In this document: piece by piece, positions 54,388 to 62,832 of the stretch
Layout: each line of letters begins with the position of its first letter
Numbering within the stretch: the stretch's first letter is position 1
Assembly (NCBI RefSeq): GCF_026191725.2
Contig: NZ_CP120863.1
Span: forward strand, 5,064,001-5,128,000
DNA length: 64,000 bases
Origin: Roseibium porphyridii
Lineage (GTDB): Bacteria > Pseudomonadota > Alphaproteobacteria > Rhizobiales > Stappiaceae
Direction: 5' to 3'
Made by a program: the position numbers and the translations under genes
Notes under the pieces: generated by a model
The model's database searches: none
What the model saw: only the letters and a program-made list of their open reading frames with translations
What the model was told of the DNA's origin: nothing

Positions 54388-55293
54388 TCAGGCCAGGCTC
54401 TGGCGCAGTTGCTTGGGCGTCTGCTGAAAACAGCTCTTGTAGGCCTTGATGAAATGAGACGTATCGGCGTAGCCCGCTGCATGAGCGATTTCGGAAATTG
54501 AAACGCGGCTGTTGATCACCATTTCGTGGGCATGCTCCAGCTTCGCTCTTCGTAGCCAGACGCTTGGAGCTTCGCCGAACTCCCGTTTGAAATCACGTTG
54601 AAAGGAAGAAACCGAACGCCCAGAAAGGGTTGCGTAGTCTGCGATGGAAAGGTCCGCCAAGGCATAAACGCGCATCAGCTGCTTGATGTTCCGCCGGGAG
54701 CGCCCCGCATTCTCATTGGCGAGAAAGCTCTGTAATTGCCTCTTTCGATCATGCATCTGCAAAAGAAACAGAACTTCTAGGAGCTTCGCTTTTACCAATG
54801 CAGGCGGTGACTGGACCGTGCCATAGACCTTCGGAAGCGCATCGATGTAAGCCCGCAGGCTTGCGGACCCTTCAAACAATGCTGTCCGGCTTTTGGAAGG
54901 GGGAACACTTGCCAGGGACGTCGCCCTCAGGAATTCGTCAATGACGGCGTCGCTGAAGAAGAACAACCATGCCTCCAATGGCCCTTTTTCCGCTCGGAAA
55001 TCCGAGACCATGTGATGGTGCCTGGGAAGCAGCAATGTGTCGCCGGATGCAACGACCGTCTTCGCGCCATCGGCATCAAAAAAGGTTTCCTGCCCTCGCA
55101 GGACATAGGCAAGGCACGGTGCATTGGTGAAAAACTCCGTTCCGAAGGCGTCCTTATCCAGCAACTTGTGAAAAATTCCCGCCTGCCCTGCAGTCATGAC
55201 AGCCTTCGCCCCGGCAAACACGCGAAGGCCTTCCGGTATAAGGAGGATACCGTTTTCGCTCTCGTCAACGAGCCGTTGTTGTTTGCCGGTCAT
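54388..55293 (-). CDS. AraC-family transcriptional regulator
   Basis: 301 residues from ATG 55293 (MTGKQQRLVDESE). The open frame extends to 55395, but that part overlaps a large inverted repeat and is not AraC-like. An N-terminal cupin-type sensor domain (ASGDTLLLPRHHHMVSDFR) precedes two C-terminal HTHs: ADLSIADYATLSGRSVSSFQRDFKREFGEAPSVWLRRAKLEHA and SISEIAHAAGYADTSHFIKAYKSCFQQTPKQLRQSL. Its target may be the ABM-SRPBCC-DUF3995 operon downstream on the same strand; this is inferred from proximity. Confidence 0.88.
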   Translation of the reverse strand: MTGKQQRLVDESENGILLIPEGLRVFAGAKAVMTAGQAGIFHKLLDKDAFGTEFFTNAPCLAYVLRGQETFFDADGAKTVVASGDTLLLPRHHHMVSDFRAEKGPLEAWLFFFSDAVIDEFLRATSLASVPPSKSRTALFEGSASLRAYIDALPKVYGTVQSPPALVKAKLLEVLFLLQMHDRKRQLQSFLANENAGRSRRNIKQLMRVYALADLSIADYATLSGRSVSSFQRDFKREFGEAPSVWLRRAKLEHAHEMVINSRVSISEIAHAAGYADTSHFIKAYKSCFQQTPKQLRQSLA

Positions 55294-55333
55294 GGGATCT
55301 GTCTCAGCTTCAGTGGATCGGTCCGCGTCACGA

Positions 55334-55381
55334 ACACTTGCGGGCAAAACATAACCAACGGTATGTTTTGCCCGCAAGTGT
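55334..55381. repeat. Perfect inverted repeat, 20-base arms with 8-base loop
   Basis: The arms 55334-55353 (starting ACACTTGCGGGC) and 55362-55381 (ending GCCCGCAAGTGT) are exact reverse complements, separated by ACCAACGG. It lies 40 bases upstream of the AraC start. There is no T-tract and no target-site duplication. It could be a mRNA hairpin, a double operator or a remnant element. Confidence 0.85.
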
Positions 55382-55570
55382 CGCCCAGGCGTCAAATCCG
55401 CACACCTGTTCCGGGTCTTCTAATCGCCAAGACCCGTGAAATTACCGGCCAGAAGACGCTTAGGTTAAGTTTTTTAAATGAAAATCGAGCAGTGCAAGCG
55501 CGCTGACTGCCAGCCATAGGCAAACACTCAGCGGCTTTTGCGACTGCTCTGGTCAGAACCCCAGACTTTA

Positions 55571-56953
55571 TCAGTTCTGGGTCGCCAGTTTCCTGATCAG
55601 GTTCGCATGCGCTTCAACGGGTGAAGCCTCTTCAAAGACGGTCATTTCGACATCGGGCTCGATGCCGCGGCCTTCCCAGAAACGCCCGTCGTTGTCCACG
55701 TGGACTTCATTGGCCAAGGACAGATACCAGCCGTTCGGCAAGGTCCGCCCGAGAACGTCGGATGCGGCCCCTCGCGTGGCCTTCCCGATATGCCTGACAT
55801 TTGGAAGGGCCCGCAGCGACAGCACCAACACCTCGGCAGCACTGACCGTAATGTCACTTGTCAGAACATGGACCGGACCTTCGAACCGGGTTCCGTTACT
55901 GGGCATCAGGGTCACTACCGTGCGGGGCGACTTTTCAGCATCGGCAGCATATTTCGTAAAGGCTTGAACCGGTTCAGATGCAAAGCGTTCTGCTATTGCG
56001 CGGGCAACGAACTCATATCCTCCAAAATGATTGTAGCCACCGAAATTCGCGCTGAGATCAATGATGACGGACCGCACGCCGGACGCTTGAAAGAACTGCA
56101 TTATTTCTTCCATGATGGCGTTTGTCGCTGCCATTTCCTCATCCGGTGACGCACCGCGCCGATCAAAATATCCGACGGTGGCGAGCGCCAAATAGCCTGT
56201 GTCGCCATTCAAGACGCCATATTGTATCCGCTGATTTCCAACGACCCGGCCTTGGCCGCTCAAGATGGTATTAGGGATGCTTTCGTACCAGAGCGGTCCA
56301 AAAAATGCTTCGACTGCCTGTTTTTCAGGAACACCTTTGTCCTTTGCTTCCTGAAACAACCGACTGAGCGTATCGCCGAGATAAGGTTCAAAACGGACAT
56401 ATTCCTCATCGATCCGGGCAGTGAGGTCCAGATGCCCATCCTGCAAAGGCGCCATCATTTGCTTGAACACCTCAAACAGCTCTTCATCCGACATCTCAGA
56501 TCTGATTTTTTCCCGAGCGGTTGCGACAATTGATTGCCAGTCAACGCCATGAATGTCGTGGAAGGGATAGTTGTGTTCAAGAAACGCGGCAAAGGCCGCG
56601 AAATTGGCTTCGGGCGTGTTCTCGGACTGGGTTTGACAGGCATCAGGTAGCGCATCGAGCCTCTCAGCACGGATCTGATGTTGCGCAAACGGCAGCGTTA
56701 CAGTGACGGTGCGTCCGTCCTTGGTGAGCACAAGATTGCTGTTGTCGATCAAAGCCGAAAGCGCTTCAGCATCTCCGCTCTCCTCGATGCAGATGTCACC
56801 GGCCGATTGATAGAATTTGATATTGCCGTCCTGTACCTTTGCGACCGTGCCATATCCATCGGTCTGCCAGAAACCGTTGAGTTCGGCTGGAAGGTCCGCG
56901 ATTGCGGGGACTGCATAGACTGCTGTTGCTAGAAAAATGGGTAGTCGTTTCAT
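55571..56953 (-). CDS. S41-family (tail-specific-protease-like) peptidase, exported
   Basis: 460 residues. ATG 56953 follows GGAGAAAGC. Signal peptide MKRLPIFLATAVYAVPAIAD. An N-terminal unknown beta-rich domain, then an S41 core: VRSVIIDLSANFGGYNHFGGYEF, VHVLTSDITVSAAEVLVLSLRAL with the likely nucleophile Ser, and IGKATRGAASDVLGRTLP. The canonical PDZ domain is not obvious. Periplasmic or outer-membrane located; substrate unknown. It sits between two AraC regulators. Confidence 0.85.
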   Translation of the reverse strand: MKRLPIFLATAVYAVPAIADLPAELNGFWQTDGYGTVAKVQDGNIKFYQSAGDICIEESGDAEALSALIDNSNLVLTKDGRTVTVTLPFAQHQIRAERLDALPDACQTQSENTPEANFAAFAAFLEHNYPFHDIHGVDWQSIVATAREKIRSEMSDEELFEVFKQMMAPLQDGHLDLTARIDEEYVRFEPYLGDTLSRLFQEAKDKGVPEKQAVEAFFGPLWYESIPNTILSGQGRVVGNQRIQYGVLNGDTGYLALATVGYFDRRGASPDEEMAATNAIMEEIMQFFQASGVRSVIIDLSANFGGYNHFGGYEFVARAIAERFASEPVQAFTKYAADAEKSPRTVVTLMPSNGTRFEGPVHVLTSDITVSAAEVLVLSLRALPNVRHIGKATRGAASDVLGRTLPNGWYLSLANEVHVDNDGRFWEGRGIEPDVEMTVFEEASPVEAHANLIRKLATQN

Positions 56954-57019
56954 AAAGCTTTCTCCGGTTGAGATTTCGCCGGATAGTCCCTGCTGCCGGA
57001 ATATGTCGTCCGATTCAGC

Positions 57020-58201
57020 TCAGACGGACAGATTTGTCGACAGCTTGTCGACCGCACCTTGTGCCTTTCGATAAGCTGTCGGTGTTTGCCCAGTCACTTT
57101 TTTGAACGCGGTGTAAAAGGACGAGCGGGAGTTGAAACCGGCATCAAGCGCGACCGTGAGGATCGTCTCGTCGCTTTCCCTCAGATTGATCTTTGCTGCC
57201 TCGATGCGGTGGCTGTTCACAAAGTCGAAAAAATTCTGACCGATCACCTCGTTCAGAACCTGGGAAATGTAGTTCTCGCTCACGCCTGTGTGCCGGGCGA
57301 GTATCCAGAGCGACAGGTTTGGATTGAGATAGAGCTTGTCGGTTGTCATTGCCTTGCGCAGCTTGGCAGCAATGCGATCCGTTGCTTCTTCTGTCAACGC
57401 TGAGTTTGCGTAGCGCTGCTCGGGTACCCGCGTTAGGTTTTCTTTGGGTCTCAGTCCCGGTCGTTGCCTCAAGCCCCAAACAGCCATGATCGTCTGAAGC
57501 GTCAGGTTCAGCAGAAAATAGACAAGGCTTGGAAGTCCGTCATAGTCCGGGACCATGTAGCTCAGGAGTGACGAGATCAGGCTGAGGACCCAGTAGAATC
57601 CGCTGACGCCAATCACAAAGGCAATCCAGCGGAGCTCTTTTCGTTCAGTGCTTGCAAAAAGGTCTTTCAGGCGAACTCGATAAGACACAAGCCGGCTATA
57701 AACCAGCAAAATGTAAACGCCCCATTGGAGCTTGATTGCAACGGTCACAAGGACCCAGAACACCCAATTGATCGCGACTGCCACCTGCTGCAGCACTTGT
57801 TCCGAAAGCCCGAAGAACCGGAGATCCGCCACCACCAAGTAAAGCACAATGGAAACGCTTGTCAGCAGAGTGAAGCCTGGCAAAACCATATGCCGGTAGA
57901 GATTTTTCGGAAGGGCTTCGTCTTCTGAGGTCAGTATCCAGACATAGAGCCAGATCAGGGGCGTGACGCATGCCATGGCTGTCAACCAGAGCGCTTCAAG
58001 CAGCGTGACAATACCCGCGCCGGTGACAACCATCTGCAAGGCCGTGGGCAGCTCCGTGACTGCCGCTGCCAGAAAAAACGCAGCCAGGACCCGAAAGAGA
58101 GTTTTGTTCCGATCTTGCAGCAAACAGCACAGTGCGCCGAACAACGGCACTGTCATCGCCATCGTTGAAATCAACACCAGCGTGTGCTGCGAGACATCCA
58201 T
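57020..58201 (-). CDS. Membrane-bound AraC-family regulator
   Basis: 393 residues. ATG 58201 after AGGTT. Seven hydrophobic helices in residues about 8-240 form a membrane sensor (MAMTVPLFGALCCLLQ first, ending LVYFLLNLTLQTIMAVWG), followed by a single C-terminal AraC HTH pair: LNPNLSLWILARHTGVSENYISQVLNEVIGQNFFDFVNSHRIEAAK and ILTVALDAGFNSRSSFYTAFKKVTGQTPTAYRK. Such proteins regulate from the membrane. The S41 peptidase gene lies directly downstream (66 bases), making it a plausible target. Confidence 0.88.
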   Translation of the reverse strand: MDVSQHTLVLISTMAMTVPLFGALCCLLQDRNKTLFRVLAAFFLAAAVTELPTALQMVVTGAGIVTLLEALWLTAMACVTPLIWLYVWILTSEDEALPKNLYRHMVLPGFTLLTSVSIVLYLVVADLRFFGLSEQVLQQVAVAINWVFWVLVTVAIKLQWGVYILLVYSRLVSYRVRLKDLFASTERKELRWIAFVIGVSGFYWVLSLISSLLSYMVPDYDGLPSLVYFLLNLTLQTIMAVWGLRQRPGLRPKENLTRVPEQRYANSALTEEATDRIAAKLRKAMTTDKLYLNPNLSLWILARHTGVSENYISQVLNEVIGQNFFDFVNSHRIEAAKINLRESDETILTVALDAGFNSRSSFYTAFKKVTGQTPTAYRKAQGAVDKLSTNLSV

Positions 58202-58522
58202 TCGAACAACCTGAGACCGGTCACCTTAATTCAGGACGCATTGCATCCGCGCCGCCTGATGACAAAGCGAGATGGCAAGATCATGTCCCGCCGCACTCTC
58301 GTGCGGCCAAAACCCTTGAACCAGTTCAATCGCCTAAGTTGCAAGAGAAATCGACGGGCAGCGCTGCTTCAGTCAATCAACTCGCTATTTTGGAAACTGG
58401 CGGGCGTTAACACAGCCGGTCTCGAAGCTGCCGCATCATGGCCAAATGGATTGGCGATCGAGTGCCATGGCGCTCAAATGAGGATGATCGAAATCATCCC
58501 CATTGAGTTGAGGTTGGCTGAC
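58202..58522. other. Non-coding gap
   Basis: 321 bases between the thiolase end and the membrane AraC start. An open frame from 58184 to 58864 on the plus strand is antisense to the thiolase gene and is not supported; nothing else is visible. Confidence 0.5.
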
Positions 58523-59689
58523 TTATTTCATCGCCTGCAACACGGAAACGAAGTTGGCGACCGCGGCACCGCCCATGTTGAAAATACCACCGATTTCAGC
58601 ATTCTTGACCTGAATGTCACCTGCCGTGTCGGTCAGCTGCATAGCCGTCAAAACATGCATGGAGACGCCTGTTGCGCCGATCGGGTGCCCCTTTGCCTTC
58701 AACCCGCCGGACGGATTGACCGGCAGCTTGCCGTCCATTTCAGTCCAGCCTTCAAGAACAGCCCTAGCGCCTTCACCTTCAGCAGTCAGACCCATGGCTT
58801 CATATTCGAGCAACTCCGCAATTGTGAAACAGTCATGGGTTTCAACAAAGGAAAGATCCTCTAACGCCAGATTCGCGTCGCCGAGAGCTTCGCCCCAGGC
58901 CTTGGAACAGCCTTCAAATTTCAGGATGTCGCGCTTGGACATCGGAAGGAAATCCTGCACGTGCGACATACCGCGGAACGCAACCGCCTTTTTCATGCCG
59001 AGTGCCGTGGCAGGGTCCGTCAGCACAAGTGCCGCAGCGCCGTCAGAAACCAATGAACAGTCGGTCCGCTTCAGGGGACCAGCGACAAACGGGTTTTTCT
59101 CGCTTTCGGCGCGGCAGAACTCGAAACCTAGATCCTTGCGCATTTGAGCGTAGGGATTGTTGACGCCGTTCTTGTGGTTCTTGGCGGCAATCTTGGCCAA
59201 CGCGTCGGACTGGTCGCCAAATTTCTGGAAATAGGCATCTGCTATCTTTCCGAAAACTCCGGCAAATCCTGCTGGAATATCGCCTTCTTCCTTCAGGTAG
59301 GAGGCCTTCAACAGGTTCTTCCCGATTTCCGGGCCCGGGGTCGTCGTCATCTGTTCGACACCAACAACAAGCACGAAGCGGGCATCTCCGGATGCGATGG
59401 CTCTCACACCCTGATGAACTGCTGCCGAACCCGTCGCGCACGCATTCTCAACCCGTGTTGCCGGTTTGAAACGAAGGGCCGGATCGGCCTGCAGGACAAG
59501 TGAGGCTGTAAAGTCCTGAACGGAAAAACCGGCATTGAAGTGCCCCAGCAAAATTTCGTCGACATCTTCCGGCGCAATGCCGGCATCGTGGATGGCGTCC
59601 ACTGCGACTTTGACGATCATGCTTTCGACTGTTTCTTCCGCATGCTTGCCGAAGGGCATATGTGCCCATCCCACCATTGCTGCCGTCAT
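58523..59689 (-). CDS. Thiolase-family protein, SCP-x type
   Basis: 388 residues. ATG 59689. It has the thiolase active-site Cys in RVENACATGSAAVHQGV and the His in GGLKAKGHPIGATG; the C-terminal GGIFNMGGAAVANFVSVL follows the SCP-x/acetyl-CoA C-acyltransferase subfamily. It lacks the second catalytic Cys motif (CGGG) of biosynthetic thiolases. It may cleave branched or sterol-like acyl-CoA. No Zn-ribbon/OB-fold partner gene is next to it. Confidence 0.88.
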   Translation of the reverse strand: MTAAMVGWAHMPFGKHAEETVESMIVKVAVDAIHDAGIAPEDVDEILLGHFNAGFSVQDFTASLVLQADPALRFKPATRVENACATGSAAVHQGVRAIASGDARFVLVVGVEQMTTTPGPEIGKNLLKASYLKEEGDIPAGFAGVFGKIADAYFQKFGDQSDALAKIAAKNHKNGVNNPYAQMRKDLGFEFCRAESEKNPFVAGPLKRTDCSLVSDGAAALVLTDPATALGMKKAVAFRGMSHVQDFLPMSKRDILKFEGCSKAWGEALGDANLALEDLSFVETHDCFTIAELLEYEAMGLTAEGEGARAVLEGWTEMDGKLPVNPSGGLKAKGHPIGATGVSMHVLTAMQLTDTAGDIQVKNAEIGGIFNMGGAAVANFVSVLQAMK

Positions 59690-60161
59690 GACACTTCCTC
59701 CAGGTTTCCTCGCGCAAAGCGGCTTGTCGCATCACAACGGCACGGATACGTGCCCGGCTCATTCACCGCTTCACTGAATTTGGCATTGCCGGACAGTTCC
59801 AGCTTCCATACTGCTTTGCAAGAAGAAAGTTACCTAAACGTCATAACTTTTTATTTTTATGTTATTTTTCAATATATTAATTGATCTAACACTACCACTC
59901 AAGACACGCTTTTTTATGATCAGAGATCACCAATCCTCGGTTTCTGCTCATATAAATGCCCTTCACGCAGGGCATTCATCTCAGCGTCATGAACACGCGG
60001 GTATTCGCAGGTGTTTCTGACCGAATGCTGTTTAAAGACCTTTCTGTCATTTTGCCGGTTCTACTTCGCAGGGCCGGTTTTTGATTTTGCGTACATTCGT
60101 CTCAAGGTCGGATCTCTCATCCGACTTGAAAAAAATCTCACGACTTTTTGTGAGCGACACC
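59690..60161. other. Long AT-rich intergenic region
   Basis: Holds the thiolase promoter and, from 59830 to 59930, a strongly A/T-rich stretch (possible UP element). An inverted repeat AATGCCCT/AGGGCATT lies at 59955-59976. No gene is supported. Confidence 0.5.
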
Positions 60162-60207
60162 TTGACCTTGCGATCCGCGGTATATAGCCATTCAAAGCGC
60201 TTTGAAT
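60162..60207 (+). promoter_or_regulatory. Promoter with LacI-type operator (ATTCAAAGCGCTTTGAAT)
   Basis: TTGACC at 60162-60167 and TATATA at 60181-60186 form a weak promoter with short spacing. A perfect 18-base palindrome, 60190-60207, covers the expected transcription start. The core CAAAGCGCTTTG is like operators of LacI-family sugar regulators such as AglR. Confidence 0.65.
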
Positions 60208-60328
60208 TCTAATGAACCGTCCAGATTTACCAAGCCCGTTTCAAGCCAACCGAGCAGAAACGGATGCTCAGTCGGCGGAAGGGAGACCGGCAATGTTCGA
60301 AGAAGTCGAAACAGGCCAGGAGGTCGAA

Positions 60329-61963
60329 ATGTCTGAAAACGCGATCAAGGACCAGGACTGGTGGCGCGGAGCTGTGATCTATCAGATCTACCCTCGCTCG
60401 TTTAACGACACGAATGGCGATGGTATCGGCGACCTGAACGGTGTGACCGAACGTATGGACTATGTTGCCTCGCTTGGTGTCGATGCCATCTGGCTGTCTC
60501 CGTTTTTCACGTCCCCAATGGCGGATTTCGGCTACGACGTTTCCAACTATGTGGATGTCGATCCGATGTTCGGCTCACTTGCGGATTTTGACCGAATGCT
60601 TGCCGCCGCGCATGATCGCGGTCTGAAAGTCATCATCGACCTCGTGATCTCGCACACGTCCGACCAGCACCCCTGGTTCGTTGAAAGCCGGTCTTCAAAA
60701 AACAATCCGAAGGCCGACTGGTTTGTGTGGGCTGATGCAAAGCCGGACGGAAACGTGCCCAACAACTGGCTCTCGATTTTCGGCGGCCCCGCCTGGGAGT
60801 GGGACAGCCACCGTCGCCAGTACTACATGCACAATTTCCTCGCCAGCCAGCCGGATCTCAACTTTCACAACATGGACGTTCAGGATGCGGTTCTGGATGT
60901 CGCCAAGTTCTGGCTCGACAGAGGTGTCGACGGCTTCCGCCTCGACACGGTGAATTTCTACGTGCATGACAAAGAACTGAGAGACAATCCACCACTCAGC
61001 GCCCACGAACTTCCATCCACCGTGGATCCGTCCAACCCATATGGCTACCAGGACCATGTTTACGACAAGACACGGCCGGAAAACCTGACATTCCTGGAAC
61101 GACTGCGGGCTTTGCTCGACCAATATCCAGGCGCGACATCAGTTGGCGAAATCGGTGCCGACGGACAGGCTGTGGAACTGACCGCATCCTATACGGAAGC
61201 CGGCAAGCGAATTCATATGGCTTACAGCTTCGATCTGCTGACGCCGCAGCATTCCGCTGCCTATATTCGCCGCATCGTGGAAGAAATGAACGACGGCATC
61301 GGATCGGGCTGGGCCAGTTGGGCTCTGTCCAACCATGATGTGCAACGGGTGGGCACCCGGTGGGGCGCCGGTCAGGATGTTGCCAGATTTGCTCCTTTCG
61401 AAACCGCCCTTTGCGCATCTTTGCGCGGCACGCCCTGCCTATATCAAGGCGAGGAACTGGGCCTGCCGCAGGCCGATGTACCTTTCGAGAAACTGCAAGA
61501 CCCCTATGGCATACGTTTCTGGCCCGATTACAAGGGCCGCGACGGTTGTCGAACTCCGATGCCCTGGGTGAGAGACAACGGGTATGCCGGTTTCTCCGAA
61601 GCTGAACCCTGGTTGCCTGTCGCGCCTGAACATCTTGAGCTTGCGGCCTTTGAACAGGACAAGGATGACGCGTCCATTTTGAACCGTAATCGCGCGTTTT
61701 ACGCTTGGCGGCAGAAGCACGCTCCTCTCAAGAAAGGCGATATGCATTTTCTCGACAGCGCTGGCGAAACTCTTGTGTTTACGCGTTCTTACAATGACGA
61801 AACCATCCTGTGCGCCTTCAACCTGGGGTCGGCGGCAGCGACTGTCGAAGTTGGCGCGCTTGATCTTGAAAACCTCGACGCACCCGGTTTTTCCGGCACA
61901 TTTGAAGGCACCAAGGTCGCCTTGGCTGGGCACGATGCACTGTTTGCACGAGTAAAATCCTGA
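60329..61963 (+). CDS. aglA: Alpha-glucosidase, GH13
   Basis: 544 residues from ATG 60329 (AGGAGG at ideal distance); the frame from 60212 lies too close to the operator. GH13 regions: DWWRGAVIYQIYPRSFNDTNGDGIGD, DLVISHTSDQHPWF, nucleophile Asp in GVDGFRLDTVNFY, acid/base Glu in SVGEIGADG, and LSNHDVQRVGTRWG. It hydrolyses maltose, sucrose-like or trehalulose-type glucosides in the cytosol. The LacI-type operator upstream supports sugar induction. The agl transporter genes are not in the window. Confidence 0.9.
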   Translation: MSENAIKDQDWWRGAVIYQIYPRSFNDTNGDGIGDLNGVTERMDYVASLGVDAIWLSPFFTSPMADFGYDVSNYVDVDPMFGSLADFDRMLAAAHDRGLKVIIDLVISHTSDQHPWFVESRSSKNNPKADWFVWADAKPDGNVPNNWLSIFGGPAWEWDSHRRQYYMHNFLASQPDLNFHNMDVQDAVLDVAKFWLDRGVDGFRLDTVNFYVHDKELRDNPPLSAHELPSTVDPSNPYGYQDHVYDKTRPENLTFLERLRALLDQYPGATSVGEIGADGQAVELTASYTEAGKRIHMAYSFDLLTPQHSAAYIRRIVEEMNDGIGSGWASWALSNHDVQRVGTRWGAGQDVARFAPFETALCASLRGTPCLYQGEELGLPQADVPFEKLQDPYGIRFWPDYKGRDGCRTPMPWVRDNGYAGFSEAEPWLPVAPEHLELAAFEQDKDDASILNRNRAFYAWRQKHAPLKKGDMHFLDSAGETLVFTRSYNDETILCAFNLGSAAATVEVGALDLENLDAPGFSGTFEGTKVALAGHDALFARVKS

Positions 61964-62043
61964 AATCTGTTCTTCAAATCGGTGTCCGGCGCGGCTAAAT
62001 AGTCGCGCCGGGGTCTTCCGGCGATCAACAAGCCGGAACACCG

Positions 62044-62832
62044 ATGACAAGCCGCCTTCCCCTCTCCGTATTCATCATCGCTCGAAATGAGGCCGACCGC
62101 ATCGCCCGGCCGATCGAGAGCGTGATCGACTGGGTGCACGAGGTCATTGTGGTCGACAGCGGGTCGAGCGACGACACGGTTGCAATTGCCGAAAACCTTG
62201 GTGCTCGCGTGGTGTTTCACGAGTGGCTTGGATACGGTCCACAGAAGCGCCATGGCGAAGACCAGTGCAAACATGACTGGATTTTGAACCTCGATGCCGA
62301 TGAAGAGGTGACACCGGAACTGGCGGCGGAGATCAAAGCGAAATTCGCAGACCAAACTTACAATGACGCCGATGGCTGGCGGATCATGATCCGGGATATG
62401 TACGCGCACGAAAGCACACCAGCACCGTGGGCTTACGGATATCACCAGATACGGCTTTATGACCGGCGCAAAGGACGGTTTTCAGACTCCACGGTTCACG
62501 ACACCGTCCGGCCTGAACCTGGTGCCAAGATCGAAAACCTGTCAGGCATCATGGCGCACCGGTCGATCCGATCTCTTGATTTTCAGGTCGAAAAATACAA
62601 CCGCTATTCCGCCATGCAGGTGGAAGACATGCGAAGCCGCGGCAGGCGACTGCCTAAAAGCCGCTTGATAACGGAATTTCCCGTCAGCTTTTTTAAAGCC
62701 TATTTCGTGCGCAGATACCGGAAATACGGCTGGTGGGGACTAATCCTGTCCATGAATTATGCCCATGCCCGTTTCTTGCGTGTCGCCAAGGCCTATGAGG
62801 CCGAGTTGCGGAATAAAAAGAACGCACCCTAA
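62044..62832 (+). CDS. Family 2 glycosyltransferase, WaaE-like (LPS core)
   Basis: 262 residues. ATG 62044. GT-A signature: SVFIIARNEADRIARPIESV, VVDSGSSDDTVAIAENLGARV, and the DxD motif in WILNLDADEEVT. The C-terminal FFKAYFVRRYRKYGWWGLILSMNYAHARFLRVAKAYEAE matches WaaE/KdtX-type beta-1,4-glucosyltransferases that decorate LPS core heptose. It is membrane-associated. It is convergent with the next gene, their stop codons overlapping by four bases. Confidence 0.88.
   Translation: MTSRLPLSVFIIARNEADRIARPIESVIDWVHEVIVVDSGSSDDTVAIAENLGARVVFHEWLGYGPQKRHGEDQCKHDWILNLDADEEVTPELAAEIKAKFADQTYNDADGWRIMIRDMYAHESTPAPWAYGYHQIRLYDRRKGRFSDSTVHDTVRPEPGAKIENLSGIMAHRSIRSLDFQVEKYNRYSAMQVEDMRSRGRRLPKSRLITEFPVSFFKAYFVRRYRKYGWWGLILSMNYAHARFLRVAKAYEAELRNKKNAP

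Noticed and set aside
58184..58864. 226-codon open frame on the plus strand
   Set aside because: It runs from the gap into the antisense of the thiolase gene; no domain and no convincing start.
61988..62015. GGCGCGGCTA/TAGTCGCGCC hairpin after the alpha-glucosidase gene, considered as a terminator
   Set aside because: Imperfect stem with no T-tract; left out as too weak.
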